From Liolophura sinensis (taxonomy: Eukaryota; Mollusca; Polyplacophora; Chitonida; Chitonidae): DNA of 64,000 nucleotides. Every line of letters starts with the position of its first letter. Position 1 is the stretch's first letter. Of this stretch, positions 53,801-63,902 are shown in pieces. The stretch spans positions 4,776,001 through 4,840,000 of the forward strand of contig NC_088307.1 in NCBI RefSeq assembly GCF_032854445.1. The letters run 5' to 3'. Under the pieces are notes generated by a model. The model was not told the DNA's origin and did no database searches. It was given only the letters and a program-made list of their open reading frames with translations. A program made the translations under genes and the position numbers.

Positions 53801-56623
53801 ATGAAACACCCGGAAACATTCTAACACAACAACTGCTGTATACAGCAAATGTAAGATATGTACGGGCTCTACAGTTGTACAACCAGTGAAATATAGACGC
53901 AATGATGGGAAAACAAATAAAGGGTAAATTGTTGCAAGGATCAAAGAAGGGTTTACACAAACTTTGTGACCGATATATGTTTTATGAGGTTTTTTTTTAA
54001 ATATATTAAATGATCAGACCTTCACGTATCCGGTTGATGAATTATTATTTCCAATAATAATATTTGTATTTTATTTATTTATTTATTTATCCGTTTATTT
54101 ATTTACATATTTATATATTTATTTATTTATTTGATTGGTGTTTTACGCCGCACTCAAGAATATTTCACTTAAACGACGGAAATGCGGTTTGCTGATTTCT
54201 GGGAAGAATATAATACCATAGTATGGCCTCATATCACAATTATACGGTCATTTTGGGCCACTTTTGGGGTCTTTGTTATTTGGGTCAATGTTATTTTTTC
54301 GGGGGGGACACAAAAAAACAGGTCAAAGCCGAGGAGAGTGGACTAATTGTAGGCCACTAAATGGGTAATCGCATTAAAAATTGACCTTGAAAATTAAAGT
54401 TTTGAATTTTGACCAGTTAGGTTAAGTCAAGGTCAAGGTCACACTATACTTGCTACTAAACGACCCCCCATGCAATCAGCTTGCGGTTAACCGCTGACCT
54501 TATGGATGAACTTCAAGTTGTCAATCAACCCTAATATGGTGGTGCGTATTGCAGTCAATAGATATGGCGTCTTAACGTACTGAAATATAGTACCTTACCA
54601 TATGTTTTTGTTAAAGACGTACAGCACAGTTTTCTCAGTTATTCTAGACCTCTGGCGTCTAATACATTGCAATTAACATCATGCTCGGTATATTTATTTA
54701 CCTAACTCGGCTTAAGAGATGATGGTGGGGATTGTGTGTATTTAAGTATTTATATGAACAGGTAAAATAAATCATTAAATGAGGTAAAGGGACAAGATGC
54801 CTCCCTATGATGTAGTCTTTTATTTTGTTGAAAATCAAACACCACAGAATTGTCATTATCCAAACTCACCAACGATCTTGGCAGCTATGGTGGCTCTTGT
54901 CTCCGAGGCATTTTTCATATGAGGTTGAAGAAAATCTGTCCAGACCATGGCTGATATACTGCTGAGAGCCGAAGATAAGGTGCTGTAAATGAAGTTCCGA
55001 AAATGTCATGGTTGGGAGTGAAACAAATCGCATACTGCAAATGGACGACGTGAAATAGCCACCATAGCCGTCATGAAAGTCAACAAATCAAGCTGCCTTC
55101 CCAAAAACCTGCTTAAGAATGAATGACGTAGAAATACAGCTTACTGTACAGTAAAACTGATGCTTGTTATCGTCAAACTCTTCAAAACACTGAAACTCGT
55201 AAACTTGTTCCTTAGCTATGTAGGCCCACGGCAAACAAAACAGGGACTACGCACTTTCATTGTTTGGAATGGACACAATGTCCACTGTCCCCAGTATAGC
55301 ATGTTAAAGGAAACGACCTCTAAAAATCAAAGCAAGAATTACCATACACACCACTTTCAACTATGCATAAATATGCTTTCATTGGGCTTTATTATAATAC
55401 TATCAGAGTTTAGGAGCTCTGAGGTTACAGGAAGTTTTTACAACTCTAATAACGACACTGAATGTTCGAATAACTCTTTTTACCCATGAATAAAACATTA
55501 CTGAAATAATCTTCTCAAAAATTCCTGTTTTTCTGATGAACATCAGGAAAAAGGTGATGTAACGTCAGAGTTCCTTGATACCGTCAGTATGGCTCATAGA
55601 GCCCACAATAGTATTCAAATGCCTTTCAACACTCTTTCTACGGTCGTAAGTGGGAAGGTCCGGCAGCAACCTGTGGATGGTCGTGGGTTTCCCCCGATCT
55701 CTGCCCGGTTTCCTTCCACCATAATGCTGGCCGCCGTCGTATGAGTGCGATAATCCTGAGTACGGCTTAATACACCAATCAAATAAATGAATAAATAGAT
55801 TCAACACTCTTCACAAAATTCGAAAAACTAAATGAAAGTATTTTTACGCATAATTTTTCGTTGTTGGTGTGATGAACCTTGTTTCATATTTTGGCTTTGT
55901 TTTACATTAAACATCGAGTCCTAAACCCAGTTGACTAGATATCACCATTACCAAAGTTTGACTGTGCAAAGCATAGTTCGCTCTCTGACCCTTTTTAATC
56001 TTCGCCTCTTTGAGATGCCTCAGGCCAGATGTTCAATAGTGTATTCCAGTTAAATCAGACGTAAATCTCAATACTGTTCACATCCTTTTTACAAAGTAAA
56101 AGGCACAAAGTCTGGACTAAAGTTAATACCGGGCCTAAACCCTAACACACTTTTGAACAACAGTTTACTAGTTTACCCGACCTTTTCATTTACACTGAAA
56201 CCCGATTTCTTGCTTGGCTTCTTAAATGCAACTACACCACAGCATTCTGAACAATTCTTGACCGATGACGTCCTGTGAAACACTAAGGTAAACTGACGAC
56301 ACCCCGTATGACCATTTGACAACTTTCAAATTGTCGTTGCTGCTCTGCTTTTACTGTCCATGCTTTAGTACACTGTACTTTACATCATATATGTTTTGTT
56401 GGCATTTAACATTAATTCATGACATCACATATTCGACATCAAAATTTGGTGCTCCGCTACTGTTTAGGTGTAATAAATCAGGAGGTACTGAACACGTTGC
56501 CATGGTTTCCCACAAACCTGACTGCTGTCGTATTAGTGGAATTCCCTAGGTACGATGTCTTAAATACACTAATCATGTAGGTCCATAAATAAAATAAAAT
56601 TTTCTTTAGGATACTGAGTAAGT

Positions 56624-56654
<31 letters not shown>

Positions 56655-59600
56655 CTTATTTATTTATTTATTTATTTTTTATTATTATTTTTTTTGATTG
56701 GTGTATTACGCCGTACTCAAAAATATTTCATTTATACGATGGGGGCCAGCATTATGGTAGGAGGAAACCGGGCAGAGCCCGGGGGAAACCCATGACCATC
56801 CGCAGGTTGTTAGAAGACCTTCCCACGTACTACTGAATAAGTCCCTTGGGTTATGTCAACAGGCTCTACCTTAGTGAAGCACTGAAGAGAGATGCCAGGA
56901 ATAGCCCAGGGAGACCAGGTAGATTCCGGAACAGTTCCATCACAACAAACGGTAGCACCTGTTGGAGATTGCACAATTTATTTATTTATTCAAGAATATT
57001 TTACTTGGACGACGGGCAGTCAGCATTATGGTGGGAGGTAACCCACGACCATCCCCACGTCGCTGGCAGAGCTTTCAACGTATTAATCTGCCATGGATGC
57101 CTCACTCAGGCAAGTGCTGTTCGCCTCGTGTTGAAGTCGCTGTTAGTCTTTGCTTCAGCGCATGGCAACATTTTATTGTTGTCCATGTATAGGAAAAGGA
57201 GAAGAAAATATAAATATCAAGCAAATACCGTTGAAAAAAGTACGCATTTTCTCGCAGGTGCATGCCATAAGAAAATTCTAATATTTACCTCAAGTTGATA
57301 AATTACAAAGTCAGCGCCAAAATCCGCTGTGGGCGACTCCATTTTACCTAAGATATAGGCCTAGTCCTGAAGTCTCCTGTGTTAGGGGGAGAATTGCCGT
57401 CGGAAATCGCCGAAGCGCAGTTCGTACGTTTTCCGTTTGTCGATCGGGAAACCGGAATGTTGGACGTAGGTTCCGAGTTTACATGAACAAGCCGGCAGTT
57501 TTTACAATTCTAACTGGCTGAGAGCCAACACATCCCCAGCATAAATTACATTAATTAGGAAAAATCGCAAAATTATGCAGCAGGCACCACCATATAGAAA
57601 AAATGTGGTCTTTTTAGTTTATAGTGCCAATGTTTTGTTTCCTTCTCCTTAAACGTTGGTATTAACATAAGCTGGTATTTGCTTCTTCATATTTATGACA
57701 GCGGTTCGGTTTAATGGCGAGGGCAAAAATAGTGCCCAGAGTGGACCGCTGACCCTCGTTAAAAACCTCCTGATTTGCCCATAGCAAAAAAAGCGAGAGT
57801 TGGATTCGAACATCCGATCTTACTGGTCAAGGACCTTATAGTGGCAGCGAGCCAGGGCTTTAACTATCTGGGTCAGCCTTCACATCTTCAAAGCCAGCTG
57901 CTTGTGTTTTGTGGCTTTATGCCTATGTTTGTACACGATGTCCACGATGTCTCAGCATCCATAAGCCTGACCGACATCGTATACGTGAAATCTCCGCGAA
58001 CAAAATATACTGAAAAACGCCAGTAAATGAATAAAAACTATAAATAAATATGCCTATATTTAATTAATAAGATAAAAAATATGTTTTGTTAAGATTTCAG
58101 ATTCGTTCCGATGTACGCACAAAGTTTCCAAGAAATTTAAAATAATAATATTAGATGGGATTTCACATATAAATGACAAATATAAAACAGATCATAGCCA
58201 GCTGGATTCCTTGTGTAACGCCATCACAGTGTTATATGATATGTCATATACCTGATTCGTGTTACTGATCAGCCCTGCCCCGTAAGGATCACATTCCGTG
58301 TAGGCGAAATACGCATAGGAGATCATTCCTTCTAAACAGGCCAGAGTTCCAAACAAGAGGAATCCCGGAATAGCAAACAGGACTATTCTGAGAAATGAGA
58401 AAAAAAAAATCCAATTCAAAATAAAATTACTCCCCATAATTTAAAAATTGTGCGACTTCAAATTTCCATTTTCTGACAGTCATATCCATATTTAAGCACT
58501 TATAAAATAAAAATTGTTAAAATCCTTCTAACATTCATCTTTTGGAGGAATTTGTGGAACAGGTATACGTAAACATAATTAAGCCCACTCGTCTAATACC
58601 AGATAAAAAAATATCTGTAAAGAAAGGTTGAGAAAGGTTCAAACTTGGAAAAAGTTACAGCATATCTACTTGATTTTTACTCGCGTAAATAGGAGTTTTC
58701 TTACATGTTTATAGGCGAAGCTTTCATACTACTACGGTTAAAAACATAATAACAAATAAAAAGTAGCGGGAAAAGTTGTAAGTTTCTAGTGTTTAAAATG
58801 ACAGACTCTAGACATTTTTCTTGTAGCCGGTAAAATTGACACATGCCCATGAGAGTCTACCACGTGCCGATAAGATGTTGCCCTCGTTCTCGTGCCAAGT
58901 ATAATAGTCACACGTGCTGGTAATCTCGTTTGGTCACGTCTTAATTTCTCACAGGTGTGTACTGTTTAACACTACGTGGATTTACATTTTCAATAGCTCA
59001 TGACAACAAGACTGAAAGAGGACGTATGGGTTATAAAGCCATGCGATAACCAAGATGTAGTTCTTTCACGCATTCAAGACCAACTGTCTGAAAATATGCT
59101 AACTCGTCAAATGGCGCTGTTTAAAACTGCTTCAAAGCAGGAAAGTCTTCCCTTACCCACACTGCCTTTCCTCAAATGTATACCATGGGTGTCAACCTGA
59201 TAATCGTTGTGTCCTAAGAACGTTTTGTACTTTTGTAAATTTATAATGACTTTAAATTCATATTGCCCATAATAATTGCTTTTATTTTCTTTCATCCCTT
59301 GGTTCCATATATTACGATTTTGCTCTTCTCTAGAATCATCGAGGTTCGATGCTCTTGAGACGTGCTTTCAGTTTCATTCTTATACGTTAACTACACCCTG
59401 ACTTAAATACTCCACACTTTCCGCTGCAATGACCAGTTACACGTATTGGATGATGATGCTGTTGTTGGGGATATTGTTCCTTCTTAATTTTTTTTTCACA
59501 TATTAGTGGGACGTAAAATTTCTCCCGAACAGATTTTATCCAGCTTACAAATGGTTTCTCTTCAGCAGGAGGAACACTAGATCGTCCAATGATGAAAACA

Positions 59601-61477
59601 TCTGGATGTCAAGATTCGAATCTTCTATTTAAGTTTAGTTACAACAAGACAAAACAGGCTTAACTACATTAATACTACAATAAACTCACATCTTAGCTTT
59701 CGTTAAGGTTTCCATGGATACTACTCTCTGGACCGTTGATTGGTTGAAGCCCAGATGGAAGTTCCGGATGGTGTTCCCTACCACCAGAGTCCAGAAGGTG
59801 TGTCGAACTAAAGGATTGGGGTCAAAACTGAAATGTGAATGTGAAGAGGTGCTTCAATGAGGAATACTTTAGGCCTAATAAAATGTGGGTCCAAGCTGTG
59901 TAGTCGGCTGTTCATTGCTGCCTTAGTTACCATGGTACTGTGGGCAAATCGTTAACTGGAAGCTCGTGTATTACAATGGTCAATCGTCCATATCGCCTTC
60001 GCACAAAGAGTGCATTTCATATTATATTCTATCCCCTTTCTCCCGCCGTCGAATAAGTGAAATATATTTAGTGCGGCGTAAAACACTAATCAGATAAACA
60101 AAATTATAAATTCCATTTGATAAATATACCCGGGTTAAGTAAAGCTAACAATATAATACATGAATATACTACATGAAAAGCTGCAAGACATCTTATTGAC
60201 TGATAGAAAGGTTCCCACTAATCCAGAGGTTGAGAGTTCGAATCCAGCTGACGGTTAGTTGTCTGTGGCTTGCCTCTGCGCGCATTATATTTGTATTCTT
60301 ATTCTGTTATTATCCCCGACACCCCCCCCCCCTCCACCCAATAATTAAGTGAAGTAGTCATTATTAGTTAAGTAATACGAATGAATTGAGACAGAAGGAC
60401 ACCGTACTCAAAGAATTTCACCCTGCCTCCGTCCACATTTAGTTGCCACATCTTGTCGAATCCTCCCACATAAATGCATCCCTGGATAACAAAAAACAAA
60501 ACAGGAATATATCCACTTTTAGCGTACAGATTTTTATCCATTGTAAAAATCAACTTGTCAATTCCTACGCTTTTAGAAAAGTGTGCAAAGCTGAAAATAT
60601 GACTGTTGATAAGAATGACAGTTATGTACCGAAATTAGTTTGTTTTATTATTATTTTGTTACTGACATTATTTGCATAATATCTAGAAATGGTGCTTGAA
60701 ACCAAGTTGAATGGTCAGATGTTTGTCCCAGATACGTGGAGATCCTGGAGCCGCTCGACAAGGTTTATTCTGATCACAGAAAGATCATGAGTGACACAAG
60801 GGGAGAGAATGTTAGAATTATGCGGGCCCCTCTGCCTCCTCCATCCCCCCACTCCCGACTGTATATATCAGACCACTGTCCAATAATCTCTCGTTCTTGT
60901 GTATGATGTTATAAAACAAAATAATAGGTTTCTAAATACATTTGACGTTTGTCCAGTGCAATATACATACCATAATAATAACAGCCAGTATTCCACCAAC
61001 CATGATGATAAACTGAATGGCGTCCGTCCAGATCACAGCTTTTATTCCACCCTGAAAAACATGCCAAAATTCAGCTGCAGTTGTCTTATAGTACATATAT
61101 TATTTTCTTGCCTTTTGCTTTGAGGCAAAGTAGTTGCTGTCACCTTACTTACCATTGATGAGATTACTCCTTGCTGAGTCAATAACAAAATTACAAATAT
61201 AGCATCGTATCGCATAATACTACGTCAGTATATATTATAACGCCGGTTCATTCATTAAGGTGTGATCCGATCTGAATCAAGCCACGTTCCCTGATAAACT
61301 TATAATAGAAATATTATAAACAAGAATATAGAGAACGCGGTGAAAAAGCCCCAAACACCAAACCTACACATCAATAAATACACCGTGTTTTTTTATATAT
61401 GTGACATACCAGAGAAGTGTAGAACACGGAGGCGGCTGCCACTAGAATCACTGAGTACCAGACTGGGAATCCCGTCA
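47693..61477 (-). CDS. SLC5A8-like: Gene B: second SLC5-family sodium-coupled transporter, exons 4-15 (5' partial)
   Basis: Minus-strand exons in transcript order: 61477-61410, 61051-60971, 60481-60408, 59827-59690, 58387-58252, 56958-56870, 54982-54870, 53706-53636, 52735-52649, 51881-51691, 50987-50887, 47826-47693 (1283 bases). Eleven of the twelve have exactly the length and phase of the gene A counterpart; exon 15 is 16 bases longer. All introns are GT-AG and no stop interrupts the frame. The same motifs are present (GGFDKMWQLN, FNQSTVQRVVS, CDPYGAGLI, SSALSSISAM), with three sequons in the late loop (NGT, NNT, NVT). It is thus an intact paralogue with the same expected role. Exons 1-3 must lie beyond 64000: none was found between 61478 and the edge. 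The 3' end is uncertain. Confidence 0.92.
47880..48092 (+). mobile_element. SINE-A in intron 14 of gene B
   Basis: GCGATGCAATGACCCAGGAG, B box GAGTTCAAGTTCAGC, GGTCTGCCAGCAACCTGCTG, tail TTGAGTACGACGTAAAAAACC then CAATCAAATGAATAA. A-box region damaged. Confidence 0.88.
48495..48560 (+). mobile_element. SINE-B head fragment
   Basis: GGTCAACCCTGGGTCGAGTC and ACACCTAAGACCTTAAACAT match the SINE-B B-box region; the rest is absent. Confidence 0.6.
48561..49342. other. Intronic stretch, nothing recognised
   Basis: AT-rich intron 14 sequence of gene B without exon or repeat signal. Confidence 0.5.
49343..49508 (+). mobile_element. SINE-B 3' part
   Basis: CTTACTTGCCTTCGGTAAGG, CAGCACTAGATAAAACGGCG and tail GACGTTAAACCCTAAGCACT then CACACACTCACTC. 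Confidence 0.85.
49977..50155 (-). mobile_element. SINE-A lacking the tRNA head
   Basis: TTTATTTGATTGGTGTTTTA, ATGACGGCGGCCAGCATTAG, GCACGACCATCCGCAGGTTG, CGGCCGGAGAGGAAGCCAGG; stops near the B box. Confidence 0.88.
50245..50425 (+). repeat. Repeat D, well-preserved head and body
   Basis: Head GACGTACAGCACAGAGAGTA, AGATCAGCGACGAAAGTGTC, TAGCTGGCAAATGGTCATAC, GAAATACAGCCTCTTGTCAG, CTGTTCATGTAAATGCATCA, ending in an ACTCGCCACCTAGC type stretch. Used here as the reference for the family. Confidence 0.85.
50887..50987 (-). CDS. Gene B exon 14
   Basis: Encodes PGITTFYSISYQYFGPIG and the last helix LSCILIALLASALTG. 101 bases, phase 2 in and 1 out, as in gene A. Confidence 0.93.
51071..51635 (+). 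repeat. 21-bp minisatellite split by a SINE-A
   Basis: About 14 units of GAAACCAAACAGATTTTGGAG type in intron 13 of gene B. 21 is a multiple of 3, so both strands show heptad-periodic open frames; not a gene. Confidence 0.93.
51091..51354 (-). mobile_element. SINE-A, full length and well preserved
   Basis: Complete family sequence on the minus strand with A box GTGGCTCAGTCGG, B box GAGTTCAAGTCC, and tail. Flanked by CTGGAGGAAACTA at 51078-51090 and 51355-51367, a perfect 13-bp target-site duplication, though the target itself is repetitive. Confidence 0.95.
51691..51881 (-). CDS. Gene B exon 13
   Basis: Encodes GAIVGAVFSFGVSMWLSL and the loop with sequons NGT, NNT and NVT. Two donors two bases apart fit (GAC|gtgtat or GACGT|gtatgt); the second gives 191 bases, phase 2 and an open frame into exon 14, so it is chosen. 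Confidence 0.92.
52649..52735 (-). CDS. Gene B exon 12
   Basis: Encodes VSYGVLGSISGPLTGIFI and AGCFFPFTNSV. 87 bases, phase 0 on both sides. Confidence 0.94.
52736..53635. other. Intron 11 of gene B
   Basis: Contains a run of 12 G at about 52889-52900; otherwise nothing recognised. Confidence 0.6.
53636..53706 (-). CDS. Gene B exon 11
   Basis: Encodes VVVFGGVSVGIAFLI and MLIGGPLQQ. 71 bases, phase 1 in and 0 out. No tandem array follows it, unlike gene A. Confidence 0.93.
54062..54180 (-). mobile_element. Truncated SINE-A with TTTA-rich tail
   Basis: TTTA repeats, then TTTGATTGGTGTTTTACGCC and AAGAATATTTCACTTAAACG; stops after ACGACGG. Confidence 0.85.
54600..54800 (-). repeat. Repeat D copy in intron 10 of gene B
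   Basis: Contains ATTGCAATTAACATCATGCT, a GTATTTAAGTATTTATATGA stretch, ATTAAATGAGGTAAAGGGAC and AAGATGCC in D order on the minus strand. A plus-strand D-like GACGTACAGCACAG at 54616 may be a second, opposed fragment. Confidence 0.6.
54870..54982 (-). CDS. Gene B exon 10
   Basis: Encodes STLSSALSSISAMVWTDFLQ and MKNASETRATIAAKIV, the TM8/sodium-site segment. 113 bases, phase 2 in, 1 out. Confidence 0.94.
55640..55800 (+). mobile_element. SINE-A 3' part in intron 9 of gene B
   Basis: CGGTCGTAAGTGGGAAGGTC, GGATGGTCGTGGGTTTCCCC, ATAATGCTGGCCGCCGTCGT and tail CAATCAAATAAATGAATAA. Confidence 0.9.
56215..56375 (-). repeat. Repeat D copy, diverged
   Basis: CACAGCATTCTGAAC, GTGAAACACTAAGGTAAACTG and GTCGTTGCTGCTCTGCTTTT with TACTGTCCATGC, the minus-strand D head. 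Confidence 0.6.
56626..56832 (-). mobile_element. SINE-A with long TTTA tail
   Basis: About 15 TTTA-type repeats, then TTTGATTGGTGTATTACGCC, GATGGGGGCCAGCATTATGG, CCATGACCATCCGCAGGTTG and TTCCCACGTAC; head missing. Ends 38 bases from exon 9 of gene B, on its 3' side. Confidence 0.9.
56870..56958 (-). CDS. Gene B exon 9
   Basis: Encodes VLPFVVMELFRNLPGLPG and LFLASLFSASL. 89 bases, phase 0 in, 2 out. Confidence 0.93.
56975..57090 (-). mobile_element. Degenerate SINE-A fragment
   Basis: TTTATTTATTCAAGAATATT, CGGGCAGTCAGCATTATGGT and AACCCACGACCATCCCCACG; internal deletions. Confidence 0.75.
57091..58251. other. Intron 8 of gene B, one tRNA-like remnant
   Basis: Minus-strand GATGTTCGAATCCAACTC near 57797-57814 with an upstream tRNA-like segment, resembling the other SINE-C heads. 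Nothing coding recognised. Confidence 0.5.
58252..58387 (-). CDS. Gene B exon 8
   Basis: Encodes IPGFLLFGTLACLEGM and CDPYGAGLISNTNQ; the last half is nearly identical to gene A at the base level. 136 bases, phase 2 in, 0 out. Confidence 0.94.
58388..59689. other. Intron 7 of gene B
   Basis: No exon or repeat recognised; an open frame at 59000-59200 has no family motif. Confidence 0.5.
59690..59827 (-). CDS. Gene B exon 7
   Basis: Encodes FDPNPLVRHTFWTLVVG and LGFNQSTVQRVVS. 138 bases as in gene A; donor AT|gtgagt. Confidence 0.94.
60035..60102 (+). mobile_element. SINE-A 3' end fragment
   Basis: CCCGCCGTCGAATAAGTGAA and GTGCGGCGTAAAACACTAAT then CAGATAAACAAA. Confidence 0.75.
60190..60285 (+). 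repeat. tRNA-like / SINE-C head remnant
   Basis: B-box-like GAGTTCGAATCCAGCTG at 60233-60249, with no complete cloverleaf. Confidence 0.4.
60408..60481 (-). CDS. Gene B exon 6
   Basis: Encodes GCIYVGGFDKMWQLN and VDGGRVKFFE, identical to gene A at the protein level over the whole exon. 74 bases, phase 0 in, 2 out. Confidence 0.95.
60971..61051 (-). CDS. Gene B exon 5
   Basis: Encodes GGIKAVIWTDAIQFII and MVGGILAVIIM. 81 bases as in gene A. The intron after it has no 82-bp array, so the gene A array is not ancestral or was lost here. Confidence 0.94.
61410..61477 (-). CDS. Gene B exon 4 (first exon inside the window)
   Basis: Encodes VTGFPVWYSVILVAA and ASVFYTSL. 68 bases, acceptor TTGGTTTCAG, phase 1 in, 0 out. 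Confidence 0.93.
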
Positions 61478-61670
61478 CTGAAACCAAGGGAAAATACGTG
61501 GCTTGATGAAAAAAATATCTGAACCTTTGAAAGCACACCATGAAGACTTTTTAAGGAATTGTACAGCCTCTTTGCTCTTATAAGACAGTCCATTTGTGAA
61601 AAAGCAGGGCTTAAAAGATCAAAATCGAAAAATTCACACTAAAATTCAACACAATTGCGATACCTAATCG

Positions 61671-62366
61671 AGTGAGTGAGTAAGTGAGTCATTGCTTGGG
61701 GTTTAAGGTCGTACTTAACAATTTGTCAGTCATATGATGACGAAGGATCCTTAGAGTGCATGCAATGTACCTCCTTGTTGCAGGACGGATTTCCACCGCT
61801 GTTTTATCTAGTGCTGCTTCACTTAGACGCCTTACCGAAGGCAAGTAATTCGCCCCACTCGAGCCATTATACTGATCAGGGTCAAACAGTCGTTGCACTA
61901 TTCCCTTCATGCTGAAGACCAGGCAAGGAGTGAGTGAGTGAGTGCTTGGGGTTTAACGTCGTACTCAACAATTTTTCAGTCATATGACGACGAAGGAATC
62001 ATTAGGTTGCATGTACGTGTAATGTGCCTCCTTGTTGCAGGACGGATTTCCACCGCTCTTTTATTTAGTGCTGCTTCACTGAGACGACTTACCGAAGGTA
62101 AGTAAGCCGCCCCGCCCGAGCCATTATACTGATACGGGTCAACCAGTCGTTGCACTATCTCCTTCATGCTGAACGCCAAGCGAGGAAGTTACAACTTCCT
62201 CTTTTAAAGTCTTAGGTGTGACTCGATCAAGGATTGATCCTGGATCTACCAGTCCCGAAGCGGACCAGGCAAGGAAGTTACAACTTCCTCTTGTAAGGTC
62301 TTAAGTGTGACCCTGGATCTACCGCTCCCTAAGCGGACGCTCTAGCAACTGTGCTATCGGGGCCGG
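61671..62366 (-). mobile_element. SINE-B, full length, split by a second SINE-B
   Basis: Outer copy: tail (GTGAGTCATTGCTTGGGGTT) and body at 61671-61928, then after the insertion the head region 62265-62366 with CGCTCTAGCAACTGTGCTAT and CGGGGCCGG (A-box side). It gives the full family layout: tRNA-like head, body, CACTCACTC tail. Confidence 0.88.
61929..62264 (-). mobile_element. SINE-B, 5'-shortened, nested in SINE-B
   Basis: Tail GAGTGAGTGAGTGCTTGGGG, body, and an end CCAGTCCCGAAGCGG. ACCAGGCAAG occurs before and after the insert, a 10-bp target-site duplication. In the sense direction it starts CCGCTTCGGGACTGG, essentially the same 5' point as the copy at 41357. Confidence 0.88.
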
Positions 62367-62879
62367 TGATATCTAATCGAAATCAACAATGCACATTCAT
62401 TTCACAAATGATGTAGGCCATGCAGAACCGTGTAGGCCTATCTATTTTAGCCGTTGGCTAAGAAGAGTTTGAGTTATACATGCAGGATATTTTTATTTAT
62501 CTCTAAAGTGTTCATAAGAAAGTCATAAGTTAGCTATAGTTTATTACCTTGTTAGACTTAGCAAGGTGTAATGTGTTAGCTAGTTAGGACGCGAATTAAT
62601 TTGTTAGTTAGTTACTTTCTTTTGAGCGCAAAAAACTGCCCCAGAAAAAGCCAACGCGGGTATACCGGACTCGAACCCACGCCATCTTTATGAGCGATCA
62701 CCTATACTAGCGACCGGGTTATAGCTGAGTGCTTAAAGCGTTTGAAAACGAAGAAATCTGTAAGTCTGTAACTTACACAGACTGTGTACAGTTAACTTGC
62801 CAAAGATCGGTGGTTTACCTCTGCGAATTTCGGTTTACTCCGCTTATTATACTGACAGCCTTTGTAGAAGTCGCAAAAA
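62367..62879. other. Intron 3 of gene B, one tRNA-like remnant
   Basis: Minus-strand GGGTTCGAGTCCGG near 62667-62680 is a good B box, with a poor A-box region; it is not a convincing tRNA gene. Nothing else recognised. Confidence 0.5.
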
Positions 62880-63758
62880 GATACAAGTGGCAATGACCTT
62901 ATTCGCTAGGTTTGGGTGATGATATAAATAAAGAAGATACAAGTGGCAATCTTATTCGCTAGGCCTGGGTGAAGATATAAATTAGGAAGATACAAGTGGC
63001 AATGACGTTATTCGCTAGGATGATATAAATAAAGAAGATACAAGTGGCAATGACGCTATTCTCTAGGCCTGGGTGATGATGTAAATAAAAAAGATACAAG
63101 TGGCAATGACTTTATTCGCTAGGTCTGGGTGAAGATATAAATTAAGAAGATACAAGTGGCAATGACTTTATTCGCTAGGTCTGGGTGATGATATAAATAA
63201 AGAAGATACAAGTGGCAATGACGTTATTCTCTAGGCCTGGGTGATGATATCAATAAAAAAGATACAAGTGGCAATGACTTTATTCGCTAGGTCTGGGTGA
63301 AGATATAAATTAAGAAGATACAAGTGGCAATGACCTTATTCGCTAGGTCTGGATGATGATATAAATAAAAAAGATACAAGTGGCAATGACTTTATTCGCT
63401 AGGCCTGGGTGATGATATAAATAAAAAAGATACAAGTGGCAATGACTTTATTCGCTAGGCCTGGGTGATGATATAAATAAAAAAGATACAAGTGGCAATG
63501 ACCTTATTCGCTAGGTCTGGGTGATGATATAAATAAAAAAGATACAAGTGGCAATGATTTTATTCGCTAGGCCTGGGTGATGATATAAATAAAAAAGATA
63601 CAAGTGGCAATGACTTTATTCGCTAGGCCTGGGTGATGATATAAATAAAAAAGATACAAGTGGCAATGACTTTATTCGCTAGGCCTGGGTGATGATATAA
63701 ATAAAAAAGATACAAGTGGCAATGACGTTATTCGCTAGGCCCGGATGATGATATTAAT
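62880..63758 (+). repeat. 56-bp minisatellite, about 16 copies
   Basis: Units of GATACAAGTGGCAATGAC, TTTATTCGCTAGGCCTGGGT and GATGATATAAATAAAAAA; a few have internal deletions (62937, 62990). Homogeneous towards the right, more variable at the left. In intron 3 of gene B if exons 1-3 lie beyond the edge. Confidence 0.95.
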
Positions 63759-63902
63759 GTTACGGCCGACATTTATAACTCGTTACCTCTGATCACACAA
63801 ATAAAGAGATGAATATCAGTCGCTGCTGTCTATGTAGTTTGTGTTTGCAGACTTGAATACCAGTATACGTATAGACTTCACGTAGAGTCCAATATAACTA
63901 AT

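Noticed and set aside
8868-57298. Many 60-150-codon open frames sharing motifs such as LYDGGQHYGG and TTIRRLLADLPT
   Set aside because: They are translations of SINE-A copies in one or other frame, not a protein family.
62640-62740. Possible tRNA gene on the minus strand (B box GGGTTCGAGTCCGG)
   Set aside because: No acceptable cloverleaf; other tRNA-like remnants of this type here belong to SINEs.
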